Below, one piece after another: positions 6,308 to 13,570 of a stretch of 14,309 bases of DNA. Source of the stretch: JAXDBW01 sp034678405 (GTDB lineage Bacteria; Patescibacteriota; Patescibacteriia; UBA10025; JAHIVO01). The notes beneath the pieces are model-generated. The model did no database searches. It was not told the origin of the DNA and saw nothing but the letters and a program-made list of their open reading frames with translations. Within the stretch, counting starts at the first letter, position 1, and each line of letters opens with the position of its first letter. A program made the translations under genes and the position numbers. The stretch lies in assembly GCA_034678405.1 (NCBI GenBank), contig JAXDBW010000017.1:1-14309 (forward strand), given 5' to 3'.

Positions 6308-6389
6308 AACAAAATTTCTCGTCAATCACCTTTTTAGCATCCGGGGTCCGGGGCTTGAACGCTGAGCTCAGGCCCAAAACGGGCTTCAT

Positions 6390-6589
6390 CCGCCAATCAC
6401 AAAGAAATGGTACCCAGCCCGACCTGCCGGTCAGGCGGGGCGGGCGCACACGGAGTGAGGAGGCATGGTCCGCCAGAGGCGGATCGCGATGCATGTTCGA
6501 GCGTATGAGTCCGGCGAAGCTGGACAAAAAGCGAGTTACATCGCGAAAGGACGACGAGCCCGGGTGGGTTAATTTCTTTGTTTTGGCGG
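6390..6589. repeat. 200-bp element bounded by long interrupted inverted repeats (MITE-like or structured RNA)
   Basis: The ends are complementary in four blocks in register: CCGCCAA 6390-6396 with TTGGCGG 6583-6589; CAAAGAAAT 6400-6408 with ATTTCTTTG 6572-6580; ACCCA 6412-6416 with TGGGT 6565-6569; CCCG 6418-6421 with CGGG 6561-6564. That is 25 paired bases with small internal loops. Inside are TCGCGATG 6484-6491 with CATCGCGA 6539-6546, the triloop hairpin TCCGCC-AGA-GGCGGA 6469-6483, and GTCC-GGC-GAA-GCT-GGAC 6509-6525, whose G-U pair and that of AGGCCC/GGGCTT (6370-6386) favour a plus-strand RNA fold. No transposase gene and no target-site duplication are seen. Long open frames across it on both strands lack SDs and recognisable domains. 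Confidence 0.55.
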
Positions 6590-6601
6590 GAGTTCTTTTG
6601 T

Positions 6602-6631
6602 GCACCTTTTCTTGCGGACAAGAAAAGGTGC
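6602..6631. repeat. perfect 13-bp hairpin with 4-nt loop
   Basis: GCACCTTTTCTTG (6602-6614) and CAAGAAAAGGTGC (6619-6631) are exact inverted repeats around CGGA. No T-run follows on either strand, so it is a palindromic repeat unit and not a standard terminator. Confidence 0.75.
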
Positions 6632-6646
6632 GGAGGAATTGAAGAG

Positions 6647-6694
6647 ATCCTGAAATAGATCCTGAATCAAGTTCAGGACCTCCAGGTTCAGGAT
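6647..6694. repeat. nested CCTGAA/TTCAGG palindromic repeat
   Basis: ATCCTGAA (6647-6654) pairs with TTCAGGAT (6687-6694), enclosing TCCTGAA (6660-6666) paired with TTCAGGA (6672-6678). Followed to 6721 by GGGTCCGGAATGACAAG, on the minus strand a GTCATTCCGGACCC motif. These resemble the dispersed GTCATTCC/CCTGAA intergenic repeats known from many bacterial genomes. It lies just past the tatD stop codon. Confidence 0.6.
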
Positions 6695-6727
6695 GAGGAC
6701 AGGGATCGGGTCCGGAATGACAAGGGA

Positions 6728-7567
6728 TTACTTCAGTTTAAAAAACTTCATAGCATTCCCCGTCGTCGCAGCTTCTATTTCCTCATACTTCAATTTTTTC
6801 ACCTCAGCAATGCGATCTGCGACATACCGGACGAAGCGCGGCTCGTTGCGCTGACCGCGGACCATTTGCGGTGCGAGGTAGGGTGCGTCCGTCTCGACCA
6901 TCATGCGATCGAGTGGAGTTTTCTTCACGACCTCCTCGAGTTTTTTCGTCTTGGGGAAGGTAACGATTCCGGTGAAGGAAATCATCAAGCCGGCATCAAG
7001 AATCTTCTTCGCGATAGTCCAATCCTCAGTGAAGCAGTGTACCACTGCCTTCTGGTAACCAGACTCTTTGATCATCTCGAGCATATCATCATACGCTTTC
7101 GCGGGATGTGCCTTCGCCCCACGAGTATGGATGATGATCGGTACGTCGAGTTTCTGTGCCAGACGGATGCCCCGGAGGAATGTCCACTTTTGTTTAGTCT
7201 CGAAATCTTCGTCTGAGACGCCCTCGGGTTTATGGAAATAATCGATGCCCATCTCTCCAATCGCCACGACCGGCTTGCCTTGTGCGAGTTCGGCATAGTC
7301 ATCGGCTTTGAATTCTTCCGCGCGCGTCTTAAACGGCATTTCCTCTTCATCGACATACATCTCGAAGAGGTGGACAGGATGCAGGCCAATCGCCGCGTAG
7401 AATTGTCCCGGATATTGCTCAGCGAGCTTGATAGCGCGCTGACTGGTGGAATACTGTGAACCCACGTTGATTACTTTCATACCATCATCCAGTGTCCGCT
7501 GGACGACCTCATCGATGTCGTCTTTGTATGCCGAAAAATTAAGATGGCAGTGAGTGTCAACAAGCAT
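6728..7567 (-). CDS. tatD: TatD family metal-dependent deoxyribonuclease
   Basis: TatD enzymes are TIM-barrel metallohydrolases with 3'-5' DNase activity, implicated in DNA repair and degradation. This 279-residue protein has the full ligand set: His6 and His8 in DTHCHL, Glu105 in GEMGID, His147 in IIHTR, His177 in VHCFT and Asp227 in ETDAPYLAP, then the RGQRNEP segment (238-244) typical of the family. Length is close to the usual 255-270, with a slightly longer acidic insertion near 72-90. The ATG overlaps the cvpA stop by one base (TGATG), so it is translated with cvpA and metG; metG-tatD adjacency is common in bacteria. It is the last gene of its operon. Confidence 0.95.
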   Translation of the reverse strand: MLVDTHCHLNFSAYKDDIDEVVQRTLDDGMKVINVGSQYSTSQRAIKLAEQYPGQFYAAIGLHPVHLFEMYVDEEEMPFKTRAEEFKADDYAELAQGKPVVAIGEMGIDYFHKPEGVSDEDFETKQKWTFLRGIRLAQKLDVPIIIHTRGAKAHPAKAYDDMLEMIKESGYQKAVVHCFTEDWTIAKKILDAGLMISFTGIVTFPKTKKLEEVVKKTPLDRMMVETDAPYLAPQMVRGQRNEPRFVRYVADRIAEVKKLKYEEIEAATTGNAMKFFKLK

Positions 7568-8076
7568 CAGATTTCAATGACCTTAACCTTTAGCGAATCG
7601 GGTAGCAGTGGCGTGACAATGCTGGCAATGGTCATGAACAGTCCGGCCAGTATAGAATTATCAATCGCCTGGGAAAGGCCGGGAGAAATATCAAAACTAC
7701 CGGCAACATAGAGCACTACTCCGATGACGAGCGCCCCCTCGACAAATCCGAGCATGGCCCCGGCCAGACGATTGGCCGAGCTGACGAAGGGAAATAGTTT
7801 GATCAGTTTAAAGCCGCTATCAAATGCCTTTGCCACCCACCCCACCAGCTGCGATGTCGCGATGAAGATAACCACAAACGCAACCAAATCCGCCATCTGT
7901 GGTTTCAGGAGGAAGAGTTGAAAAAAATTGGAAATCCCATCATACAAACTCCCGGCGGCCAGGATACCGACGACCACCCCGATGATGGTGCCCAGCGTAT
8001 GGACGAAGCCAAACCAAAAGCCGGAACCGATGAAGCCGATGAACAAAATAATGATGATGATATCGAGAATGCCCAT
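7567..8076 (-). CDS. CvpA family membrane protein
   Basis: A 169-residue integral membrane protein with four predicted helices (about 3-22, 26-46, 62-84, 103-126). The NRLAGAMLGFVEGALVIGVVLY segment near residues 102-123 matches the Gly-rich motif of the CvpA family, named for E. coli CvpA, which is required for colicin V production and affects membrane processes. The biochemical function is unknown for the family. The gene starts 2 nt after the metG stop and overlaps tatD by one base, so it depends on the metG transcript. Family call is good; no gene-specific role is claimed. Confidence 0.85.
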   Translation of the reverse strand: MGILDIIIIILFIGFIGSGFWFGFVHTLGTIIGVVVGILAAGSLYDGISNFFQLFLLKPQMADLVAFVVIFIATSQLVGWVAKAFDSGFKLIKLFPFVSSANRLAGAMLGFVEGALVIGVVLYVAGSFDISPGLSQAIDNSILAGLFMTIASIVTPLLPDSLKVKVIEI

Positions 8077-8078
8077 AA

Positions 8079-9509
8079 TTATTTACGCTGAAATAATGGC
8101 TCCCCTTTGGTAATCTTCGCGGCAGCAATTGCTCCGGCTATTTTTGCGGCGGTCTCTGGCATAAACGGCTCGATGAATGGGATGAGGTCAGCGAGGAAAC
8201 GCGCCAATGCCCCGAGATTCTTTTCGAGTTCATGGCGTTTTGACTCATCTTTCGCCAGAGCCCACGGCTTCACGTCATCAATCATGTGGTTGGCGTCATC
8301 GATAGTCCGCCAGATGCCTTTCAGTGCTTCATCAAAGGCGAGCTGCTCAATATTATTTTTTACCTCGTCAAAAAATATCGGCGACTCTACGTCCTGCGGT
8401 ATCTTCCCGTCCGCGTATTTCTCGATCATATTCAGCGTGCGGCTCACCAGATTACCGAGATTATTGGCGAGGTCAGCATTGTATTTCTCAGTAAAGAGTT
8501 CCGCTTTGATATCGCCGTCCTGTCCAAAGGGAAACTGGGAGAGAAGCAAATACCGCGTCGCATCACTGCCGTATTCTTTTACGAGATCATTGGGATCGAT
8601 CACATTCCCGAGCGACTTACTCATCTTCTGGCCGTTCAGACTGAAAAACCCATGGGCGAATACTTGCTTCGGCGGCTCCTCACCGGCAGCGAGTAGCATG
8701 GCCGGCCAATAAATTGCATGGAATTTGATGATATCCTTCGCCATCAGATGTACATCGGCTGGCCACCATTTCGTAAACTCGGCTTCATCGCGTCCATAGC
8801 CGATCGCGGAAATATAATTCTGGAGCGCCTCAACCCAGACATAAATCTTCTGTGAGGGATCCGGAGGGAAATCAATGCCCCACTGCACCCGCTCCCGGGT
8901 GACTGAAAAATCTTTGAGATCTTGTTTGAAGAGTCCCATCACTTCATTCCGGCGGTGGGCGGGCGCCACTACCATCTCTCCTGACTCAATCAGTTGCTGT
9001 ACCTGCGGCAAATATTGCTCGAGCTTAAAAAACCAATTCTTCTCTTTCACCACTTCCGGCGGTTTTTTGTGGATTGGACAGAGTCCATCGACGAGATCCT
9101 TCTCCGTATAGAAATCCTCACAGCCACGGCAGTACAATCCCTCATACTCTCCCTGATAGAGTGCGTCATGAGCATGGAGTTTCTCCATGAATACCTTCAC
9201 CGACTGCTCGTGCTCGCGGAGGGTCGTCCGCATAAAGATGTCCTGACTGATATTGAGCTGTGCAAACGTGTCGGCAAACTCTTTGGCATTCTGATCGACG
9301 AAGTCCTGGACAGCCACACCGGCTGCTTCAGCACTCTCAGCGACCTTGTCCCCGTGCTCATCCGTACCGGTCAGGAAAAATACCTCATATCCCTGCTGAC
9401 GGTAGTAGCGCGCCAAAACATCAGCCGCGATGGTCGTGTACGCATGACCGATATGCGGCTTATCATTGACGTAATAAATGGGAGTAGTGACATAAAATCT
9501 TTTTGCCAT
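8079..9509 (-). CDS. metG: methionyl-tRNA synthetase
   Basis: Charges tRNA-Met with methionine in the cytoplasm. 476 residues from the ATG at 9509: MAKRFYVTTPIYYVN, then HIGH at 19-22, a zinc knuckle C127-x2-C130...C144-P-x-H147 (the CPIH form, as I recall for the Thermus-type enzyme), and KMSKS at 295-299. The helical anticodon-binding domain follows (about 350-476). There is no C-terminal Trbp111/EMAP domain. A longer reading using TTG at 9530 was rejected: that codon lies next to the -10 box and upstream of the predicted transcription start, and it would precede the conserved N-terminus by seven odd residues. It leads the metG-cvpA-tatD operon and should be translated from a leaderless mRNA. 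Confidence 0.97.
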   Translation of the reverse strand: MAKRFYVTTPIYYVNDKPHIGHAYTTIAADVLARYYRQQGYEVFFLTGTDEHGDKVAESAEAAGVAVQDFVDQNAKEFADTFAQLNISQDIFMRTTLREHEQSVKVFMEKLHAHDALYQGEYEGLYCRGCEDFYTEKDLVDGLCPIHKKPPEVVKEKNWFFKLEQYLPQVQQLIESGEMVVAPAHRRNEVMGLFKQDLKDFSVTRERVQWGIDFPPDPSQKIYVWVEALQNYISAIGYGRDEAEFTKWWPADVHLMAKDIIKFHAIYWPAMLLAAGEEPPKQVFAHGFFSLNGQKMSKSLGNVIDPNDLVKEYGSDATRYLLLSQFPFGQDGDIKAELFTEKYNADLANNLGNLVSRTLNMIEKYADGKIPQDVESPIFFDEVKNNIEQLAFDEALKGIWRTIDDANHMIDDVKPWALAKDESKRHELEKNLGALARFLADLIPFIEPFMPETAAKIAGAIAAAKITKGEPLFQRK

Positions 9510-9518
9510 AATACGCTT

Positions 9519-9547
9519 AGTATACCCCAAAACAAGCCTGTTATCAA
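9519..9547 (-). promoter_or_regulatory. strong promoter of metG-cvpA-tatD, predicted leaderless
   Basis: TTGATA (9547-9542, 5 of 6), 17-nt spacer, TATACT (9524-9519, 5 of 6) on the minus strand. The predicted transcription start, about 7 nt past the -10, is near 9512, only 2-4 nt before the ATG at 9509. There is no room for an SD. Confidence 0.75.
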
Positions 9548-9562
9548 AAACGTCGGCGCATA

Positions 9563-10258
9563 TTATTTGCCCGCCACGATCACCACAAATTCACCCTTCA
9601 CCGTATCAGCTCGGAGCTGCTCGAGGACATGGGTAGCGCTCCCGCGATAGAGCGTCTCAAACTGTTTCGTCAGCTCGCGACCGACCACAACCCATCGGTC
9701 TTCATCCACCCGCTCCCCGAGCTCGGTCAGGGCTTTCTCGATACGAAATGGCGATTCATAAAAAATAGTTGTCTCTTTTGACTCCGCAATTTCATCCATT
9801 AACTTTTGGCGGCCTTTCTTGTGCGGGATGAACCCCAGGAAATGAAAGCGATCGGTTGGCAGCCCAGCTGCCGAGATGACGGTCGTCAGGGCTGATGGTC
9901 CAGGAATCGGCACGATAGCTGCTGAGTCTCCCAGTACCTCAACCACTTCAGCCACCAGCATATTCCCGGGATCGGACAGTCCCGGCGTACCAGCGTCGGT
10001 CACCAGCGCCAGCTGTTTGCCGCCACGCAGCAGCTCGATGATATGATCCACGCGCGGCTGGCCCGAGTGCTGATGATAGCTAATCAAGGGAACCTCAATC
10101 TCATAGTGCTTCAGGAGTCGGATCGTATGGCGCGTATCCTCACACAGTACGAAATCAACCTCCTTCAGTATCCGGAGGGCGCGGAGCGTGATATCCTCGA
10201 GATTGCCGATTGGCGTGGCAATGATATAGAGAATCCCAGTCTTCATATACTTCATCAT
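9563..10258 (-). CDS. rsmI: 16S rRNA (cytidine1402-2'-O)-methyltransferase
   Basis: RsmI 2'-O-methylates C1402 of 16S rRNA in the decoding centre using SAM. Motifs: LYIIATPIGNLEDITLRAL at the N-terminus, CEDTRHT, SYHQHS, the SAM-binding LVTDAGTPGLSDPG, and PIPGPSALTTVISAAGLPTDRFHFLGF, followed by FYESPFRI and GRELTKQFET. Three clustered ATGs (10258, 10255, 10246) are possible starts; none has an SD. The coordinates use the outermost; MKTGILYII from 10246 is equally plausible. A longer in-frame extension to 10369 encodes a non-conserved peptide and is rejected. Length is about 227-231 residues, shorter than E. coli RsmI (about 286) because the C-terminal domain is missing. No terminator is evident. 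Confidence 0.94.
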   Translation of the reverse strand: MMKYMKTGILYIIATPIGNLEDITLRALRILKEVDFVLCEDTRHTIRLLKHYEIEVPLISYHQHSGQPRVDHIIELLRGGKQLALVTDAGTPGLSDPGNMLVAEVVEVLGDSAAIVPIPGPSALTTVISAAGLPTDRFHFLGFIPHKKGRQKLMDEIAESKETTIFYESPFRIEKALTELGERVDEDRWVVVGRELTKQFETLYRGSATHVLEQLRADTVKGEFVVIVAGK

Positions 10259-10316
10259 AGCATAGCCCACGCAGACAAAAAAGGGATCTCCCACGCTCGC
10301 CGATAATTTTCTTTCC

Positions 10317-10345
10317 TTGACATATAATACTGATTGTAATAATGT
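10317..10345 (+). promoter_or_regulatory. candidate promoter for the 10470-11096 gene
   Basis: A perfect TTGACA (10317-10322) is followed by AATAAT (10338-10343) at 15 nt or TAATGT (10340-10345) at 17 nt. A perfect TATAAT also occurs at 10323-10328 but has no good -35 upstream. One of these probably drives the plus-strand gene, leaving a leader of about 120 nt. Confidence 0.45.
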
Positions 10346-10469
10346 GGCGCTGTATTGTTCTTCATACAATGATGAACGTGCCGCGAGCGTAACGTATTAT
10401 TCTGCTCTCGGTAACACATCTTCAACAATATTCAAATTCAACCGGCACATGTGCCACAAGGAGGAAGAC

Positions 10470-11096
10470 ATGTCTTCTTTTAGCGAGGGTCAAACTCATC
10501 TATTGATGAACAGGCTCGAAGCAGAAGGGTTTACACCAAATGATGTAACCCAATTGGGTCAGTACCCCGATCTGGTCAGGTTACGAGAAGTCCTGCGAGG
10601 GGTGGCAATGATCTCTTACATAACGCGGTTGCTGGTGCGCACACCATTTACCCCTGCACGTATCTCAAGGAAGCATCCCTGGATTATCAGCGCAGAGGGC
10701 TTGGCGCGTGCCAGGGAAAGGGTGCTTCCGGTTGAACGAATCACCGTGGAACACTATTCGCACCACGAGAAAAATTGGGTTCCTGATATCGTGGTTCTGG
10801 AAAAGGTGTGGTCCAGTATAAAAAACCCGTTGCTGGACGCCAGCGATTTTCTCGCCCTCTGGAATGATCCCCACCATGCGGCGCTCAACTGGCTCTATCG
10901 CTCTCAGGGCATCACGGAATTAACCTTCTGGGGTACTATTCTGCAATATGGGATGCTTGGCAGTGGGGCTGTGCTCTTCCTGAAGCGAGACTCGAGGGAT
11001 GGCCGCTGGCACTACGACACGGTGCACTTCGCTGATCATGTGTATTGCCGTATTTTTCCTATTGCTGTTCTTTCGAATATACCATCATCAGAGTGA
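10470..11096 (+). CDS. hypothetical protein, probable member of a Patescibacteria family with a C-terminal FWGTI motif
   Basis: 208 residues, no function known. The ATG at 10470 is chosen because AAGGAGG (10458-10464) lies 5 nt upstream; the open frame extends to 10317 but that part is leader. The N-terminus (SEGQTHLLMNRLEAEGFTPNDVTQLGQYPDLVRLREVLRG, residues 5-44, broken here as SEGQTHLLMNRL and following) and the C-terminal FWGTI (153-157), LF..RD...GRWHYD and PIAVL (197-201) resemble, from memory, an uncharacterised Patescibacteria family usually reading FWGTIYR. The middle (60-110) is Arg/His-rich and looks diverged. There are no membrane helices or signal peptide. It has its own promoter and terminator and is divergent from rsmI. 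Confidence 0.8.
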   Translation: MSSFSEGQTHLLMNRLEAEGFTPNDVTQLGQYPDLVRLREVLRGVAMISYITRLLVRTPFTPARISRKHPWIISAEGLARARERVLPVERITVEHYSHHEKNWVPDIVVLEKVWSSIKNPLLDASDFLALWNDPHHAALNWLYRSQGITELTFWGTILQYGMLGSGAVLFLKRDSRDGRWHYDTVHFADHVYCRIFPIAVLSNIPSSE

Positions 11097-11176
11097 AGCG
11101 GCGAGGCAAGCGCTCCTTCAGCGCCAAGAAATCAGCCAGCCCGCTGCATAAGCGATACCGCTGATACTGTATTCCG

Positions 11177-11207
11177 GACTGCAGCCGTCCTGCTGCAGTC
11201 TTTTTTT
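11177..11207 (+). terminator. intrinsic terminator of the 10470-11096 gene
   Basis: GACTGCAG (11177-11184) pairs exactly with CTGCAGTC (11193-11200) around an 8-nt loop, followed by seven Ts (11201-11207). It ends at the stop codon of the convergent AI-2E permease gene. The 80 nt between the gene and the hairpin show nothing else clear. Confidence 0.88.
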
Positions 11208-12267
11208 ATGCTTCGAGTGTGGCTTCCCGACCTTCTTTGGCCGTGGTGAAGTCGTCGGTAAATGTCTTGATCATCAGAGCAAACGGTACGGCGAGGAGTA
11301 AGCCCGGGATACCAGCCAACTTTGCCCCAACGAGCATGACGATGATGACCACGAGCGGATTGAGGCCGACGGCTTTTTGCATGACTTTTGGCACGATGAA
11401 ATGATTCTCCAGTTGCTGCACGATGATATAGAGCACCACCACCGCGATGGCGAGGAGGAAATTTCCGGTGGTTAGCGCGAGGAGGACTGCGGGGATTGCC
11501 CCAATCGTCGGCCCTAAATACGGAATAAATTCAGTCAAACCAGCCCAGAGCGCCAAGACCAGCGCATAGTCCATGCCGAGAATCTCCAGCCCAATGAAGG
11601 TCAGCACACCAATAATCAAACTGAGGATCAGCTGTCCCCGAAGCCATGACTGCAGTCTGTCCTGGGATCGATTGACCAGTTGGAAGACATAGGGCTGATA
11701 TTTGACTGGCGTCACTGCCCGGAGGAATTTCTTCAGCGCGCTATCCTCGAGCAGCATGTAGAATGTAATGACCACGACACCAATAAATGAGAAAAACCCA
11801 CCGAAGATGCTCCCGAGCAGTGAGAACACACCACCCGTTGACTGACCGATATTGAGCTGGAGTGATTTAAACGCCGCATCGAGATTGTCGATAACTCTTT
11901 GCTGCAATGAGAAATCCTGGAACTGCTCGAAGCCTGAGACGACTTGATTGTAATACTCGGGGAAATGAGTGGCGATCTGTGAGACCTGAGTCGCGATCGG
12001 CGGGACGAGCACCAGGAGTACTCCGATAAATGAGCCGAAGAATAAGAGATAAATAAAGGTAGCGGCTACCACACGGGGAATTTTCCTGCGCTGGAGGCTA
12101 TTGACCCACGGGTTGAGAGCGCTCGCGAGGATAACAGACACGATAATAATGACGAGCACATCCCGCAGCAAATACAGTACAGCTAAAATACCGATAACCA
12201 AGAGAAACTTGAGAATCGTGGTCGTGGAAATGTTGATGGTGAGATGTTTGTCGCGTTCTTCCGCCAT
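11206..12267 (-). CDS. AI-2E family transporter (UPF0118 permease)
   Basis: A 353-residue polytopic membrane protein of the family that includes TqsA/AI-2 exporters and Na+/H+ antiporter-like members; the substrate cannot be assigned from sequence. About eight helices: paired N-terminal helices (about 16-50), one near 66-90, a soluble middle (about 92-145), one near 148-172, then a C-terminal bundle from about 212. The conserved signature EFIPYLGPTIGAIPA lies in the loop of the C-terminal bundle, with QLENHFIVPKVM and GLNPLVVIIVMLVG after it, then GIPGLLLAVPFA. The start at 12267 has GGAG about 9 nt upstream and its own promoter overlapping the end of the M16 gene. It converges on the plus-strand hypothetical gene. 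Confidence 0.92.
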   Translation of the reverse strand: MAEERDKHLTINISTTTILKFLLVIGILAVLYLLRDVLVIIIVSVILASALNPWVNSLQRRKIPRVVAATFIYLLFFGSFIGVLLVLVPPIATQVSQIATHFPEYYNQVVSGFEQFQDFSLQQRVIDNLDAAFKSLQLNIGQSTGGVFSLLGSIFGGFFSFIGVVVITFYMLLEDSALKKFLRAVTPVKYQPYVFQLVNRSQDRLQSWLRGQLILSLIIGVLTFIGLEILGMDYALVLALWAGLTEFIPYLGPTIGAIPAVLLALTTGNFLLAIAVVVLYIIVQQLENHFIVPKVMQKAVGLNPLVVIIVMLVGAKLAGIPGLLLAVPFALMIKTFTDDFTTAKEGREATLEA

Positions 12268-12287
12268 ACGATATATCTCCGCCAGTT

Positions 12288-12316
12288 AGTATACTACAGC
12301 TGCAATAGTCTGGAAA
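12288..12316 (-). promoter_or_regulatory. candidate promoter of the AI-2E permease gene
   Basis: TTTCCA (12316-12311, 4 of 6), 17-nt spacer, TATACT (12293-12288, 5 of 6) on the minus strand. It overlaps the last codons of the M16 gene and gives a short leader containing the GGAG SD. Confidence 0.5.
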
Positions 12317-13559
12317 ACGGGGCCGCGTCCTTCATCGGGCCGATCAGAGCGAGGTTCAGATGCGACTGCTGCATTACTTCACGGGCAACCGTTTTGATTT
12401 CTGCTGCGGTGACCCGCTCTAAACGCTTCACCTGCTCAGCCGGCGTCTTGATGCTATCCTCAAAAAGTAACTGTCGGGAGAGCCAGGTCGCCACACTGTC
12501 AGACGCTTCGAGATCGAGGATGAGCTTGCCTTTGAGAAACTCCTTGGCCTTCTTCAGTTCGCTCGCGGTCACACCGCCAGTCCTCACTTTCTTCAGTTCC
12601 TGAAGGATGGCAGTGATTGCTTCATCAATTCTACGTTTATCGAGACCCGCCTGAATCATGAAGACGCCTGTGTCCTCATAGGGACTGGCGCTGGCACGGA
12701 TGAAATAGCAGAGGCCTTTCTTTTCCCGGATCGTCATGAAGAGCCGCGAGCTCATATTGCCCCCCAGGATAACGGTGAGGAGATACAGAGCATACAGTTT
12801 TTTATTTCCATACGGATACGCCGGAAACCCCAGTCCGAGCTGGACCTGCTCGGTGTCTTTGTACTTCACCATCACATGCGGGCTCCGCTGCATCGCGCCC
12901 AGTCGTTTAAAACTAAAGGCACCCCGACCCGCGCGGCTGGTATTAAATTTTGCGGCCAGCTCATCGACGATAGCATCAGTCACATTACCGGCGACTGCCA
13001 CGATCATATTTTTTGGGACGTAGTATTTCCGATAATAATCCAGCAACTGTTTACGCGTCACTTTTTGAATCACTGATTTCGGGCCGGCGATATTCCATCC
13101 CAGCGGCTGGTCGCCCCAGATCGTCTGCTCAAACACGTCCTCCATCATCATCATGGGATTATCCTCATACATATTGATCTCCTCGATGATCACGCCCCGC
13201 TCCCGCTCGATCTCTTTCGGATTGAATATCGAATGCTGGAGCATATCAGAAAGCATGTCGATCAGGAGGTTCACCTTGTCTACGTGAGCTTTGATATAGT
13301 AGCCCGTCACATCTTTACTGGTAAAGGCATTATAGTCAGCGCCGATGCCATCGAGCTCTTTCGTAATCCTCAGCGCGGTCGGCCGCTTCGTCGTCCCCTT
13401 AAACATCAAATGCTCCACGAAATGTGAAATGCCATTAATCTGTCTGGTCTCGTAGCGCGAACCAACCTTGACTAAGACGAGGACGGTCACTGCCTTCGTA
13501 TCGCGGAGTGGCGAGACGATGACCCGCATGCCGTTTTTGAGTCTGTGTGTTTTGAACAT
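12294..13559 (-). CDS. M16 family zinc metallopeptidase
   Basis: A 421-residue single-domain-pair M16B-type protease, related to mitochondrial processing peptidase beta and bacterial PqqL/YmxG-type proteins; such enzymes degrade peptides inside a clamshell chamber. The inverted zinc motif HFVEH is at 46-50 (ligands His46 and His50, catalytic base Glu49). The distal ligand is a Glu in ERGVIIEEINMYED, about residue 126-127. The C-terminal half has the non-catalytic M16 domain including GGNMSSRLFMTIREKKGLCY, where the conserved SRL(F)..(I)REK..LCY pattern is clear. No signal peptide, so probably cytoplasmic. No SD is seen; the short upstream spacer is filled with palindromic repeats. The substrate is unknown. 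Confidence 0.94.
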   Translation of the reverse strand: MFKTHRLKNGMRVIVSPLRDTKAVTVLVLVKVGSRYETRQINGISHFVEHLMFKGTTKRPTALRITKELDGIGADYNAFTSKDVTGYYIKAHVDKVNLLIDMLSDMLQHSIFNPKEIERERGVIIEEINMYEDNPMMMMEDVFEQTIWGDQPLGWNIAGPKSVIQKVTRKQLLDYYRKYYVPKNMIVAVAGNVTDAIVDELAAKFNTSRAGRGAFSFKRLGAMQRSPHVMVKYKDTEQVQLGLGFPAYPYGNKKLYALYLLTVILGGNMSSRLFMTIREKKGLCYFIRASASPYEDTGVFMIQAGLDKRRIDEAITAILQELKKVRTGGVTASELKKAKEFLKGKLILDLEASDSVATWLSRQLLFEDSIKTPAEQVKRLERVTAAEIKTVAREVMQQSHLNLALIGPMKDAAPFSRLLQL

Positions 13560-13570
13560 AAACGTTTGTT

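Noticed and set aside
6079..6312. Minus-strand 77-codon frame opposite the G-depleted RNA
   Set aside because: It starts in the terminator poly-A side, has no promoter, and its composition mirrors the skew of the other strand.
6117..6365. Plus-strand reading frame through the G-depleted RNA
   Set aside because: It continues across a strong intrinsic terminator, overlaps the -10 box with its start, and encodes a Thr/His/Leu-rich sequence dictated by base composition.
6306..6605. Minus-strand open frame of 99 codons over the same element
   Set aside because: GTG start lies inside the 13-bp hairpin, there is no SD, and the composition is Arg/Pro/Ser-rich with no domain.
6355..6642. Plus-strand open frame of 95 codons across the 200-bp element
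   Set aside because: It starts at TTG without an SD, runs through several palindromes, and competing open frames exist on the other strand; the inverted-repeat structure explains the region better.
9510..9530. TTG start extending MetG by seven residues
   Set aside because: The TTG lies between the -35 and -10 boxes region of a strong promoter, upstream of the predicted transcription start.
8107..9650. Long plus-strand frames opposite metG
   Set aside because: Antisense shadows of a fully conserved methionyl-tRNA synthetase.
10259..10369. N-terminal extension of RsmI
   Set aside because: Not conserved in the family and overlaps the promoter region of the divergent gene.
10317..10469. Upstream extension of the 10470 hypothetical gene
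   Set aside because: A perfect AAGGAGG is placed 5 nt before the ATG at 10470, and the upstream part contains the TTGACA promoter.
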